Of a stretch of 42,118 nt of DNA, positions 10,101-16,602 are shown piece by piece (the first letter of the stretch is position 1; every line of letters begins with the position of its first letter). Source of the DNA: CAZBDU01 sp964490725 (lineage in GTDB: Bacteria > Spirochaetota > Spirochaetia > SZUA-6 > DRHE01); NCBI GenBank assembly GCA_964490725.1, contig CAZBDU010000046.1:1-42118 (forward strand). Direction: 5' to 3'. Under the pieces are notes generated by a model that ran no database searches, was not told the origin of the DNA, and saw nothing but the letters and a program-made list of their open reading frames with translations. The translations under genes and the position numbers were made by a program.

Positions 10101-12701
10101 CAGCCCTGTGGTGGGCTCGTCGAAGAGGAACAGGGTGCGCCCGGACCCGCGGCTGCGGCGGCGGGCCAGGTGGCCGGCCATTTTCAGGCGCTGCGCCTCC
10201 CCGCCGCTCAGTGTGGGCACCGGCTGGCCCAGGGTCAGGTAGCCCAGCCCCACCGCCCGCAAGGGCTGCAGCAGACGCACCACCTCCGGCGCGCCGGCGA
10301 AGAAGCGGCACGCCTCCTCCACGGTCAGGGCCAGCACGCCGGCCACCGACAGCGCCTCCCCCGCCTCCTCCTCCGGCGCCGGGGGCCCGCAGGGCAGGAG
10401 CCGGACATCCAGAACCTCGGAGCGGTAGCGGCTGCCGTTGCAGTCGGGGCAGCGCAGGTACACGTCGCTCAGGAACTGCATCTCGATGTGCTCGAAACCG
10501 CTGCCGCCGCAGGTGGGGCACCGTCCCTTTCCGGAGTTGAAGCTGAAGGTGCCCGCCGTGTAGCCCCGCTGCCTGGCCAGTGGCTCCTGGCAGAAGAGCC
10601 TGCGGATGGCGTCGAAGGCGCCCACGTAGCTGGCGGGGTTGGAGCGCGCCGTCCTGCCGATGGGCGACTGGTCCACCAGCACCACCTCCTGGAACGCCCC
10701 GGCGCCGCGCACCGCCCGGTGCCTGCCGGGAGTCTCCGCGGGCCTGCCTTTCAGCTTGGCCAGGGCGTTGTAGAGGACGTCCTGCACCAGGGTGGATTTT
10801 CCGGAGCCGCTCACCCCGGTTACGCACACCAGCCGGTTCAGGGGGATGCGCACGTCGATCCCCTTCAAGTTGTTCTGTGCCGCGCCCAGGACCTCCAGCG
10901 CGCCGGCCGCCAGGTCCACCGGCCCGCCGGCAACGGCCGGCGCTTCCTCCGCCACCCGCCGGCGCCCCGACAGGTACTCCCCGGTCAGGGAGCCGGGGGC
11001 GTGGAGAAGCTCCTCCACGGCGCCGGAGAAGACCAGCCGTCCGCCCCGCTCCCCCGGTCCCGGGCCCAGGTCAAGCACCAGGTCGGCGGCCCGGATCACC
11101 TCCGGATCGTGCTCCACCACCAGCAGAGTGTTGCCCGCGTCCCGCAACCGGTGGAGCACGGCGATCAGGCGACGGATGTCCCGGGAATGAAGGCCGATGC
11201 TGGGCTCGTCCAGCACGAACAGAGTGTTCACCAGGGAGGTGCCCAGCGCCGTGGTCAGGTTGATCCGCTGCACCTCTCCGCCCGAAAGCGTCCTTGACTG
11301 CCGGTCAAGGGTGAGGTAGCCCAGACCCACCTCCACCAGGTAGCGCAGCCGAACGCGGATCTCCCCCAGGAGCATCTCGGTGGCCTCGTCCAGCGGAGCG
11401 GGCAGCGACAGCCCCGCGAACAGCTCGTGGCAGCGCTGGAGGGGCAGGAGCATCACCTGGTGGATGCTCAGCCCCTCCCCCGGCCCCAGACGCCACAGCA
11501 GCGCCTCCGGCTTGAGCCGCGCCCCGCCGCAGGCGGGACAGAGCCGGTAGGCACGGTACTTGGACAGCAGGACCCGGATGTGCATCTTGTAGCTCTTGCC
11601 TTCCAGCCAGTCGAAAAAGCCCCGCACCCCGTACCAGCCGTCCTGCCGGCCGTCCCCTTCCAGGACCCACTGGCGCTGCCCCTCGGAGAGCTTCTCCCAG
11701 GGCACGTCCAGAGGCACCCCCCGCGGCCTGGCGTGGCGGACCAGGTCGTGCTGGCACTCCCGGAAGCTCGGGCTCTGCCAGGGCTTCACCGCTCCCTGGG
11801 CCAGCGTCCGCGACGGATCGGGCACCACCAGGCCGTAGTCCACTCCGATCACCCGCCCGAAGCCCCGGCACACCTGGCAGGCGCCCAGAGGGGAGTTGAA
11901 GGAGAACAGGTTCGGAACCGGATCGCGGTAGTGGATGTCGCACTCCGAGCAGTGCAGGTCGCTGGAAAAGCGGCGGGCCGTGCCCGCAGAGCGGCCGTCG
12001 GCAAGCGGATACACGGCCACCCGCCCCTGCCCGTACTTCAGGGCCGCCTCCAGATCCTCCACCACCCGGCTGCGGTTCTCCTCCTTCAGCTCCACGCGAT
12101 CCTGGACCACCTCCAGGCGCGAGCCCTCCCGGCGATGGATGCGCCGGTAGCCCTGGCGGGCCAGCAGCTCCAGCACCTCCTGGTCGGTGAAGTTCTCCGG
12201 CACCGTGACCGGGAAGGTGATCAACAGGCGCGGCGCCGCAGAGCCCGGCGCCAGGGCCATCCAGATGCTGTCCGGGGTGTCCCGACGCACCGGCCGGCCG
12301 CAGCTCCCGCAGTACAGTCGCGCCGCCCGGGCGAAGAGGAGCTTGAGATGATCGTTCAGCTCGGTCATGGTGCCCACGGTGGAGCGGGAGGTGCGCACCG
12401 GATTGACCTGGTCGATGGCGATGGCCGGCGGGATGCCCTCGATTCGATCCACCCGGGGCTTGTCCATCCGGTCCAGGAACTGCCGCGTGTAGGGGGAGAA
12501 GGTCTCCACGTAGCGCCGCTGGCCCTCCGAGTAGATGGTGTCGAAGGCCAGGGACGATTTCCCCGAACCGCTCACCCCGGTCACCACGATCAGCTTGTTG
12601 AGAGGCAGACGGACGGTCAGGTCCCTGAGGTTGTTCTGCCGCGCCCCCTCGACGACTATCTGCTCGCTGCGGTCGCTGCGCTCGCTCTGCTCGCTGTCCA
12701 T
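7146..12701 (-). CDS. uvrA: Double-length (tandem) UvrA-like excinuclease ATPase
   Basis: The 1851-residue product is two UvrA-like proteins in one chain, where classical UvrA has about 940 residues. Four Walker A motifs (GVSGSGKS) sit near residues 42, 630, 1015 and 1532, each followed by an ABC signature (TLSGGE) and a Walker B (LDEPT or LDEPS). Both halves keep the structural zinc pairs, for example CSEC/CQVC and CPTC/CPDC in the first and CPGC/CPSC and CESC/CEEC in the second. An Ala/Pro-rich linker near residue 965 joins the halves. UvrA binds damaged DNA as a dimer and loads UvrB in nucleotide excision repair; this chain could act as a built-in dimer. Long UvrA paralogues of this kind are known in several phyla and their role is less clear than that of UvrA. 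The four bases before the ATG show no strong ribosome site. Confidence 0.93.
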   Translation of the reverse strand: MDSEQSERSDRSEQIVVEGARQNNLRDLTVRLPLNKLIVVTGVSGSGKSSLAFDTIYSEGQRRYVETFSPYTRQFLDRMDKPRVDRIEGIPPAIAIDQVNPVRTSRSTVGTMTELNDHLKLLFARAARLYCGSCGRPVRRDTPDSIWMALAPGSAAPRLLITFPVTVPENFTDQEVLELLARQGYRRIHRREGSRLEVVQDRVELKEENRSRVVEDLEAALKYGQGRVAVYPLADGRSAGTARRFSSDLHCSECDIHYRDPVPNLFSFNSPLGACQVCRGFGRVIGVDYGLVVPDPSRTLAQGAVKPWQSPSFRECQHDLVRHARPRGVPLDVPWEKLSEGQRQWVLEGDGRQDGWYGVRGFFDWLEGKSYKMHIRVLLSKYRAYRLCPACGGARLKPEALLWRLGPGEGLSIHQVMLLPLQRCHELFAGLSLPAPLDEATEMLLGEIRVRLRYLVEVGLGYLTLDRQSRTLSGGEVQRINLTTALGTSLVNTLFVLDEPSIGLHSRDIRRLIAVLHRLRDAGNTLLVVEHDPEVIRAADLVLDLGPGPGERGGRLVFSGAVEELLHAPGSLTGEYLSGRRRVAEEAPAVAGGPVDLAAGALEVLGAAQNNLKGIDVRIPLNRLVCVTGVSGSGKSTLVQDVLYNALAKLKGRPAETPGRHRAVRGAGAFQEVVLVDQSPIGRTARSNPASYVGAFDAIRRLFCQEPLARQRGYTAGTFSFNSGKGRCPTCGGSGFEHIEMQFLSDVYLRCPDCNGSRYRSEVLDVRLLPCGPPAPEEEAGEALSVAGVLALTVEEACRFFAGAPEVVRLLQPLRAVGLGYLTLGQPVPTLSGGEAQRLKMAGHLARRRSRGSGRTLFLFDEPTTGLHFSDIATLLSAFRRLLEAGHSLVVIEHNLDVIAAADWIVDLGPEGGEAGGEVVCTGTVDQVVAFPGSHTGAALRRYREASSAGSGGEALEGRAAAASSAPAPAQPVAAFQPAPGENHRIRIRHAREHNLKGIDLTIPRDRLTVITGVSGSGKSTVAFDILFAEGQRRYLESLNAYARQFVQPAARPDVDGVTGVPPTVAIEQRTSRGGRKSTVATMTEIYHFLRLLYARLGVQHCPDCRLPIEPQTREAILARVLREHRGRRVDVLAPLVSARKGYYTDLARWAAARGFPALRVDGRLLPTEPWPRLDRFREHSIELPLGTVAASAAHGEELRGLLGRALDLGKGTVRVLPRPRRGAAAPASTYSVRRACPGCGRSFEEPDPRLFSFNSRHGWCPSCYGTGLVLPGFDGEQSGEEIWWNQWWEREERSCPACGGRRLRPEALSVTFRGRTIAELTALSVERALAFVAGLRLPRRQAEIARDILAELRSRLAFLRQVGLSYLSLDRAAPTLSGGEAQRIRLAAQLGSNLRGVCYILDEPTIGLHARDNGLLLRTLGRLKDKGNTVVVVEHDEETIRRAEHVIDLGPGGGVDGGHLVCSGTVQELRRSRRSVTGRFLRRPLRHPLVGRRATSPAGQAFLSIRGARMHNLKDLEVRLPLGRLVCVTGVSGSGKSTLVRHVLYNNLRALVGRRRRPRTREGFTGCQGIVGWEAVQRVLEVDQTPIGKTPRSCPATYVGFWDEVRRVFARTPEARMRGYGPGRFSFNVAGGRCESCAGQGVKKIEMSFLPDVSVPCEECGGRRFNPETLAVRFKKASVAQVLAMSVDEAVGFFAAHPSIHHSLSLLQEVGLGYLRLGQPSPTLSGGEAQRIKLVTELAKTRPAAARPARGGGGHSLYVLDEPTIGLHMADVEKLVRVLHRLVDAGNTVVIIEHNLDVIAEADWVVDLGPEGGEGGGRVVAEGSPEEVATAQGSHTARYLATFLKERRAS

Positions 12702-12735
12702 ATGGTACTCAACGCGAAAGATACTGAAGGCGGCC

Positions 12736-12764
12736 GAAGAAGCAAACAGCCGCCCCGGCGGCTG
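12736..12764 (-). terminator. Probable rho-independent terminator after the SprA-related gene
   Basis: On the minus strand a perfect eight-base stem, CAGCCGCC paired with GGCGGCTG (12747-12764), is followed by TTTGCTTCTTC. It lies five bases downstream of the SprA-related gene stop and before the UvrA start. The T tract is interrupted, so termination may be partial. Confidence 0.55.
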
Positions 12765-12768
12765 CGGC

Positions 12769-13248
12769 TCACACCAGCACGTTCACCTGCAGGCCAGGCT
12801 GCGGCCGCCGCCCCTCGGCTTCGGCCTCCTCCCTGGCCAGCTCGCGCCGGGCCTGCATCTCCAGCCGGTACGCGGCCGCGGCCACCCGCAGGTCCGCAGC
12901 GGAGGGCTGGGTGGGTCCGAAGGCCGCTCTGAGCAGCGCCCGCGCCTTGCGGAGGGTGGCCTCGGGGTTGCCCGGCACCGGCTTCAGGTCCACGGCGACG
13001 GATCCCCCCACGGCGTACAGCCGGCCGTCCGGGCCGACCGCATAGATGTACTGGGGCCCGCTGCGGGCGTAGGGGCCCGCAGCGGCGATGTGCGCCTGCT
13101 CGTGGGCGCGCACTTCGGCATCCACCTGCTGCAGCCTCTGCGCCTGGACGCGCCCGGCCTGCAAGGCGGAGCGCGCCTCCCTCCGGGCGGGCAGGTTCCT
13201 CCCGAGGGGAGCCGTCGCTGCCGCGCCGGCGCCGTAAAGCCCCTGCAT
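12769..13248 (-). CDS. SprA-related (HEQAH) putative metalloprotease
   Basis: The 159-residue product contains RAHEQAHIAAAGPYA near residue 47, followed by GPQYIYAVGPDGRLYAVGG and a conserved VAVDL strand. This is the signature of the SprA-related family, whose HExxH-like HEQAH motif suggests a zinc metalloprotease; activity is unproven for the family. The C-terminal third is Arg/Glu/Ala-rich and predicted helical. There is no signal peptide. No ribosome site precedes the ATG, but an extended -10 box lies eight bases upstream, so the mRNA may be leaderless. The UvrA gene lies 67 bases downstream behind a probable terminator. Confidence 0.85.
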   Translation of the reverse strand: MQGLYGAGAAATAPLGRNLPARREARSALQAGRVQAQRLQQVDAEVRAHEQAHIAAAGPYARSGPQYIYAVGPDGRLYAVGGSVAVDLKPVPGNPEATLRKARALLRAAFGPTQPSAADLRVAAAAYRLEMQARRELAREEAEAEGRRPQPGLQVNVLV

Positions 13249-13256
13249 CGGTGGCC

Positions 13257-13265
13257 ATTATACCA
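13257..13265 (-). promoter_or_regulatory. Extended -10 promoter placed for a leaderless transcript
   Basis: The minus strand reads TGGTATAAT, a perfect -10 hexamer (13262-13257) with the TG extension at 13265-13264. No -35 box is visible, as is usual for extended -10 promoters. Only eight bases separate the hexamer from the ATG at 13248, so transcription should start within one or two bases of the ATG. Confidence 0.55.
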
Positions 13266-13352
13266 TGCCAGGCGGACGGCCGGGCTACCCCCCGCCTCCC
13301 CTGAGTCCTGGGAGACCCAACCGGATGCCGCACACCCTCAGCCGCCGCGCAC

Positions 13353-13382
13353 AAGAAAAGCCGGCAGGGTTGCCCCACCGGC
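13353..13382 (-). terminator. Rho-independent terminator after cheW
   Basis: On the minus strand the stem GCCGG-GGG / CCC-CCGGC (13360-13382) closes a GCAA loop and has one small internal bulge. It is followed at once by TTTTCTT. It lies about 50 bases after the cheW stop. A second palindrome (CCGCAG / CTGCGG, 13401-13424) sits between the stop and this terminator. Confidence 0.75.
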
Positions 13383-13433
13383 CTGTCTCACGCGATCCCG
13401 CCGCAGAGCCGCAAGGGACTGCGGCGGCCCTCT

Positions 13434-13940
13434 TCAGGCTTCCGTCTGGCGGATCTGGGCCAGCTCCTCCCCGGTGAACACGCGATTGATGTCCAGGATG
13501 ATGATGAACTTCTCCTCGAGCTTGCCCATGCCCCGGATGAACTCCGTGTCCAGCTGGGTGCCGATCCGCGGCGCCCGCTCCACGTCCTTGGGCTCCAGCT
13601 CGATCACCTCCTCCACCGCGTCCACCAGCGCCCCCAGGACCACCTGCTCACCTTCCAGCTCCACCTCCATCACGACGATGCAGGTCTCCACGGTGTGCTC
13701 CACCGGCGGCAGGCCGAACTTGCGCCGCATGTCCACCACCGGGACCACGCTGCCCCGCACGTTGATCACTCCCCGCATGAACGGGGGGCTGTTGGGGATC
13801 CTGGTGATCGCGGACAGCTCCAGCACCTCGCGAACCTGCCCGACGTCCACGGCAAACAGCTCTTCGCCCACGTTGAAGGTCAGGTACTGCGTCACACTCG
13901 TTCGCTCCGCCTGCTCCATATTCGCTCCTGAGGACGTCAT
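13434..13940 (-). CDS. cheW: CheW chemotaxis coupling protein
   Basis: The 168-residue product is a single CheW domain. Visible blocks are QYLTFNVGEELFAVDVGQVR, ITRIPNSPPFMRGVINVRG, VVPVVDMRRKFGL and the C-terminal KFIIILDINRVFTGEEL. CheW bridges chemoreceptors and CheA at the inner membrane. Two starts are possible: the ATG at 13940 (GAGGAG, seven bases upstream) and the ATG seven codons later at 13919 (AGGAG, five bases upstream). I kept the first. The TAA two bases upstream ends a short chemoreceptor-like tail, so an MCP gene may once have preceded cheW. A terminator follows. Confidence 0.95.
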   Translation of the reverse strand: MTSSGANMEQAERTSVTQYLTFNVGEELFAVDVGQVREVLELSAITRIPNSPPFMRGVINVRGSVVPVVDMRRKFGLPPVEHTVETCIVVMEVELEGEQVVLGALVDAVEEVIELEPKDVERAPRIGTQLDTEFIRGMGKLEEKFIIILDINRVFTGEELAQIRQTEA

Positions 13941-13941
13941 C

Positions 13942-14035
13942 TTAAAACTCCTCGAGCTTTTCGTCTACCTTGTCGGTGAGAAGAGGCTCCTCCTGCAGCG
14001 CAATCCCGGTGGGGCGGGAAGCGGTCCCGGGCCGG
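13942..14035 (-). pseudogene. Orphan C-terminal tail of a lost gene, possibly a chemoreceptor
   Basis: Between the response-regulator stop and cheW, the minus strand reads in one frame TGIALQEEPLLTDKVDEKLE followed by EF and TAA, then G and the cheW ATG. The acidic, codon-biased stretch looks like a genuine C-terminus, and acidic tails of this kind are common on methyl-accepting chemotaxis proteins. It has no start of its own and its upstream frame runs into the response regulator out of frame. I infer that it is the end of a gene deleted together with the response regulator's C-terminal part. Confidence 0.4.
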
Positions 14036-14632
14036 TCAGGCGTGCGTGGCCCTGGCCACCAGCTCCTTGCCCACTCCGGTCTCGCCGGAGATCAGAACCG
14101 GCGCGTCCGTGGGCGCGATAGCTTCCACGTAGCCGAAGATGGCGTGCATGCGGTCGTTGGCGGTCACGATCGCGGAGAAAGCCTCCGGCCGCTCCAGCTG
14201 CCCGCTAATCAGCCGCCGTTTCAGCAGCAGCTGCACGTTGCGCAGCTCGCGAACCTCCACGGCCCGCCGCACCGAGGCCAGCATCCCCATGGGGCCCAGG
14301 CCCGGGGCCAGGTAGTCGAAAGCTCCCATCCGGATGCAGTGCACCGCCCGGGTCAGGTCGGCCCGCTCCGAGAGAATGATCACCGGCAGGTCCGGCCAGT
14401 CCAGGCGGATCAGCGGCCGGAGCTCCTCGCCGGACAGGCGTGACATGTCGTGCTGCAGCAGCGCCACCCCCACTTCGCGCCGGCCCAGCAGGTCCAGCAC
14501 CTCCTCCCCGTCCAGGACAGGAATGACGTTGCTGATGCCGCCCGACTGCAGGGCGGCCAGAACCTGGCCGCGCAGCTCCTCGCTCCCGGCGGCCAGGAGC
14601 ACCGGCGACTGCGGGTGCAGACTCTCGGACAC
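14036..14632 (-). pseudogene. Truncated NtrC-type response regulator (stops after Walker A)
   Basis: From a GTG at 14632 the frame encodes about 198 residues. The first 120 form a receiver-like domain (SPVLLAAGSEELRGQVLAAL at its start, LPVIILSERADLTRAVHCIR and GAFDYLAPG towards its end). The phosphoacceptor region reads VALLQHDMSRLSGEEL, with Asp in a slightly unusual context. A linker helix follows, then the opening of a sigma-54 AAA+ domain: FSAIVTANDRMHAIFGYVEA and SGETGVGKELVARATHA, with the Walker A motif, and then a TGA. Full NtrC-type regulators continue for more than 200 residues through the GAFTGA loop and the DNA-binding helices; all of that is missing. A GTG start is preferred because AGGGG lies five bases upstream. 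The stump may still fold as a receiver. Confidence 0.75.
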
Positions 14633-14867
14633 CAGAACCCCTGCGGATGCAGGGCTGCAATCGAGGCGCCCTGCCGGCATCGAAGCGCACGCGCGCTGCG
14701 GCGATTGTAGTCCAGAATGGTCGGGATAGTCCACGCCACTTCCGCCGTCCGGACGGCGGGTTCGGCCGGGCGGTCTTGGCCGGGCCAGGCGTTCGGCCGA
14801 GCGCAACGCCCCCCTGTCCGGACCGCCGGAAAAGAGGGTTGACGCCCGGCAGCCGGAGGGAGGAAAT

Positions 14868-15287
14868 TTGGATCGTGGGCGGGCGGGTTCGACGCCCGCC
14901 GGGGTGAGGGCCAGAAAGGTGAAGGACTGCTATCGAATCCTGGGCGTCCCGCCGGATGCCAGCGCCGGGCACATCAGGAGCGCCTGCCGCAGCGCCGCCC
15001 GCAGCCTGCACCCGGACCTGGGACACGGACCGGAGGGCTCGGACCGCCTTCTGGAAGTGGGGGAAGCCTACGACGTGCTGGCCGATCGGGAAAGGCGCCG
15101 ATCCTACGACACCCGGCTGGTCCGCGAGCGCGGGCGCCTGCCGCTGCGGCTGCCCGGCGCGGCGGACGTGGTGGTGCACGTCCCCGCGGGCATTCGCAAC
15201 GCCGGGCGCCTGCGGATACTCCTGGGTGCTGAGGCCTTCCCCTACGCGGCCGTAACGGTGACGCTGTACGTCGCCTCAGGAGTCTGA
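14868..15287 (+). CDS. Mini DnaJ-like protein (J domain plus one C-terminal strand block)
   Basis: The 139-residue product has a J domain at about residues 18-80: DCYRILGVPPDASAGHIRSA, then the catalytic HPD in SLHPDLG, then EAYDVLADRERRRSYD. The C-terminal 45 residues (VVVHVPAGIRNAGRLRI) resemble one substrate-binding block of DnaJ. The Gly/Phe region, the zinc finger and the dimerisation domain are absent. The HPD loop means it can in principle stimulate an Hsp70 ATPase. The TTG at 14868 is supported by GGAGGGAGG directly upstream. The next gene starts one base after the stop, so the two are coupled. Confidence 0.85.
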   Translation: MDRGRAGSTPAGVRARKVKDCYRILGVPPDASAGHIRSACRSAARSLHPDLGHGPEGSDRLLEVGEAYDVLADRERRRSYDTRLVRERGRLPLRLPGAADVVVHVPAGIRNAGRLRILLGAEAFPYAAVTVTLYVASGV

Positions 15288-15288
15288 G

Positions 15289-15726
15289 GTGCCGGGGCCC
15301 GGGACCGCTGGCTACCTGTGCGTTCTGGCACGCAGGTCCTTCCATGCGCTGCCCGGGCAGGAGTACAACCGCTACCGGGAACGGGTGGAGCACACGCTGC
15401 CGCCGGAAACGCTGTTCTACGAGGTGTCCCTGCTGGAGCCGAAACCGTGGCCCTACCTGCGTGATAGGGTCTATCCAGCCTTCGCCCGCCATCTGCGGGC
15501 CAAGCGGCGCAGCCCGGAGACGGCTCCGGGGGTGATCGTGTCGGTGTTCCACGCCGGCACGTGCAGCCTCATCTCCGGTGAGGAGTTTCTGCAGGCGTTC
15601 AAGGAGATCGAGCAGCTCGACGAGGCGCAGTTCCGCGATCGCCTCAGGCGCTGGCTGCGCGCAGGCTCGGGCGGCCGCTCCGGGGATGGGGGCGGCACGC
15701 TGTTAATCTCCGGACCGCCCGGCTGA
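15289..15726 (+). CDS. Conserved-looking hypothetical protein coupled to the J-domain gene
   Basis: The 145-residue product starts with a GTG one base after the J-domain gene stop. I do not recognise a family. The chain is soluble, with an N-terminal strand (GYLCVLARRSFHAL), a Tyr/Arg-rich segment (EYNRYRERVEHTLPPETLFY), a hydrophobic block (GVIVSVFHAGTCSLISGEEF) and a charged helix (QAFKEIEQLDEAQFRDRLRR), then a Gly/Ser-rich tail. It may be a client or partner of the J-domain protein; that is inferred from coupling only. It converges with the epimerase gene six bases on. Confidence 0.7.
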   Translation: MPGPGTAGYLCVLARRSFHALPGQEYNRYRERVEHTLPPETLFYEVSLLEPKPWPYLRDRVYPAFARHLRAKRRSPETAPGVIVSVFHAGTCSLISGEEFLQAFKEIEQLDEAQFRDRLRRWLRAGSGGRSGDGGGTLLISGPPG

Positions 15727-15732
15727 CCGCGG

Positions 15733-16590
15733 TCAGCCCGCCGCTTGGGGGCGCAGCAGGATCCTGCCCCGATGGGCCCGCTTCAGATTCTCCCCGTACC
15801 GCGGGTAGGAGAGCGGCTCGATGCAGGCGAAGGTTTCTCCCTCAGGGCTGAAGAGGATCACCGAGTCGAAGACCTCCCCCGGATCACCCCGGACCCGCAC
15901 CTCCGTGACGAGGGTATAGGCGTCGGTGGTCAGAGTGTAGGCGGCCCGCCCGTCCGCCCCGGGCCTCGGCTCCCAGGCGCGGTCGTAGCCGCGGTCCAGG
16001 GGCAGTGTCAGGGTGCCGTCCCCCTCCCGCACCGGCAGCCTCACCCGGGCCGTCTCGGGATTCACCAGGTCGTAGTAGAAGTGGATGCCGCAGGCCACCA
16101 CGTGCTCCGCCGAGGAGACGTCGAAGGCCACCTCCAGGGAGGCGCCGGTAAGGGTGTAGCGGAGCTGGGCGTCGAAGTCGAACCCTTGAAGCTCCCGAAG
16201 AGTCGCCCCCCGATAGCGGTCCCCGCCGCCTATCCTGCCGGTCACGGAACGCCCGGCCGTCTGGAAGCTCCACGGGACGTAGCGGCCTACCCCGTGCTGG
16301 AAGGGGTCCCGGACACCCAGCTCCGCCAGGTGGGCGGCGTGCGGAAAGACGCTGCGCTGCGTAGGGGGGATCTCCCTCTCCTGGTTGAAATGCGGCACGA
16401 TCAGGGGGCCCAGCCCCTTGCGGTAGTCGAGAAAGATCTGCTTCCGCCGGCGCTCCAGGATGGGCACCTCCCCGACGGTGAGATCCACCAGGGACATCCC
16501 GAGCCCGGGGGCCACCACCGCCCTCAGACTGCCGGCGGAGAGCTCCACGCATGTACCGAAATCCGGATGCTCCATCACGGCGTTCTCCAT
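15733..16590 (-). CDS. Aldose 1-epimerase-like (galactose mutarotase fold) protein
   Basis: The 285-residue product has the galactose-mutarotase beta-sandwich layout: an early strand block (LRAVVAPGLGMSLVDLTVGE), a substrate-side HGVGRYVPW segment, GASLEVAFDVSS, and a late CIEPLSYPRYGENLKRA segment in which a conserved Glu precedes the end. GalM and YeaD relatives interconvert sugar anomers. The second catalytic His is probably in CGIHFYYDLVNPE. Length is usual for the YeaD side of the family. The start follows the flavoprotein stop by 12 bases, so the two form an operon. Exact sugar is unknown. Confidence 0.82.
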   Translation of the reverse strand: MENAVMEHPDFGTCVELSAGSLRAVVAPGLGMSLVDLTVGEVPILERRRKQIFLDYRKGLGPLIVPHFNQEREIPPTQRSVFPHAAHLAELGVRDPFQHGVGRYVPWSFQTAGRSVTGRIGGGDRYRGATLRELQGFDFDAQLRYTLTGASLEVAFDVSSAEHVVACGIHFYYDLVNPETARVRLPVREGDGTLTLPLDRGYDRAWEPRPGADGRAAYTLTTDAYTLVTEVRVRGDPGEVFDSVILFSPEGETFACIEPLSYPRYGENLKRAHRGRILLRPQAAG

Positions 16591-16602
16591 CGGAGCACTC
16601 CT

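Noticed and set aside
6933..11297. A 1454-codon open frame on the plus strand opposite the UvrA gene
   Set aside because: Low-complexity His/Gln/Pro/Ala-rich translation without any domain; it is the antisense shadow of the GC-rich UvrA gene, whose motifs are clear.
14638..14653. Hairpin CCCTGC-ATCC-GCAGGG over the ribosome site of the response-regulator stump
   Set aside because: Could block translation, but six base pairs in this GC-rich DNA arise easily and the gene is broken.
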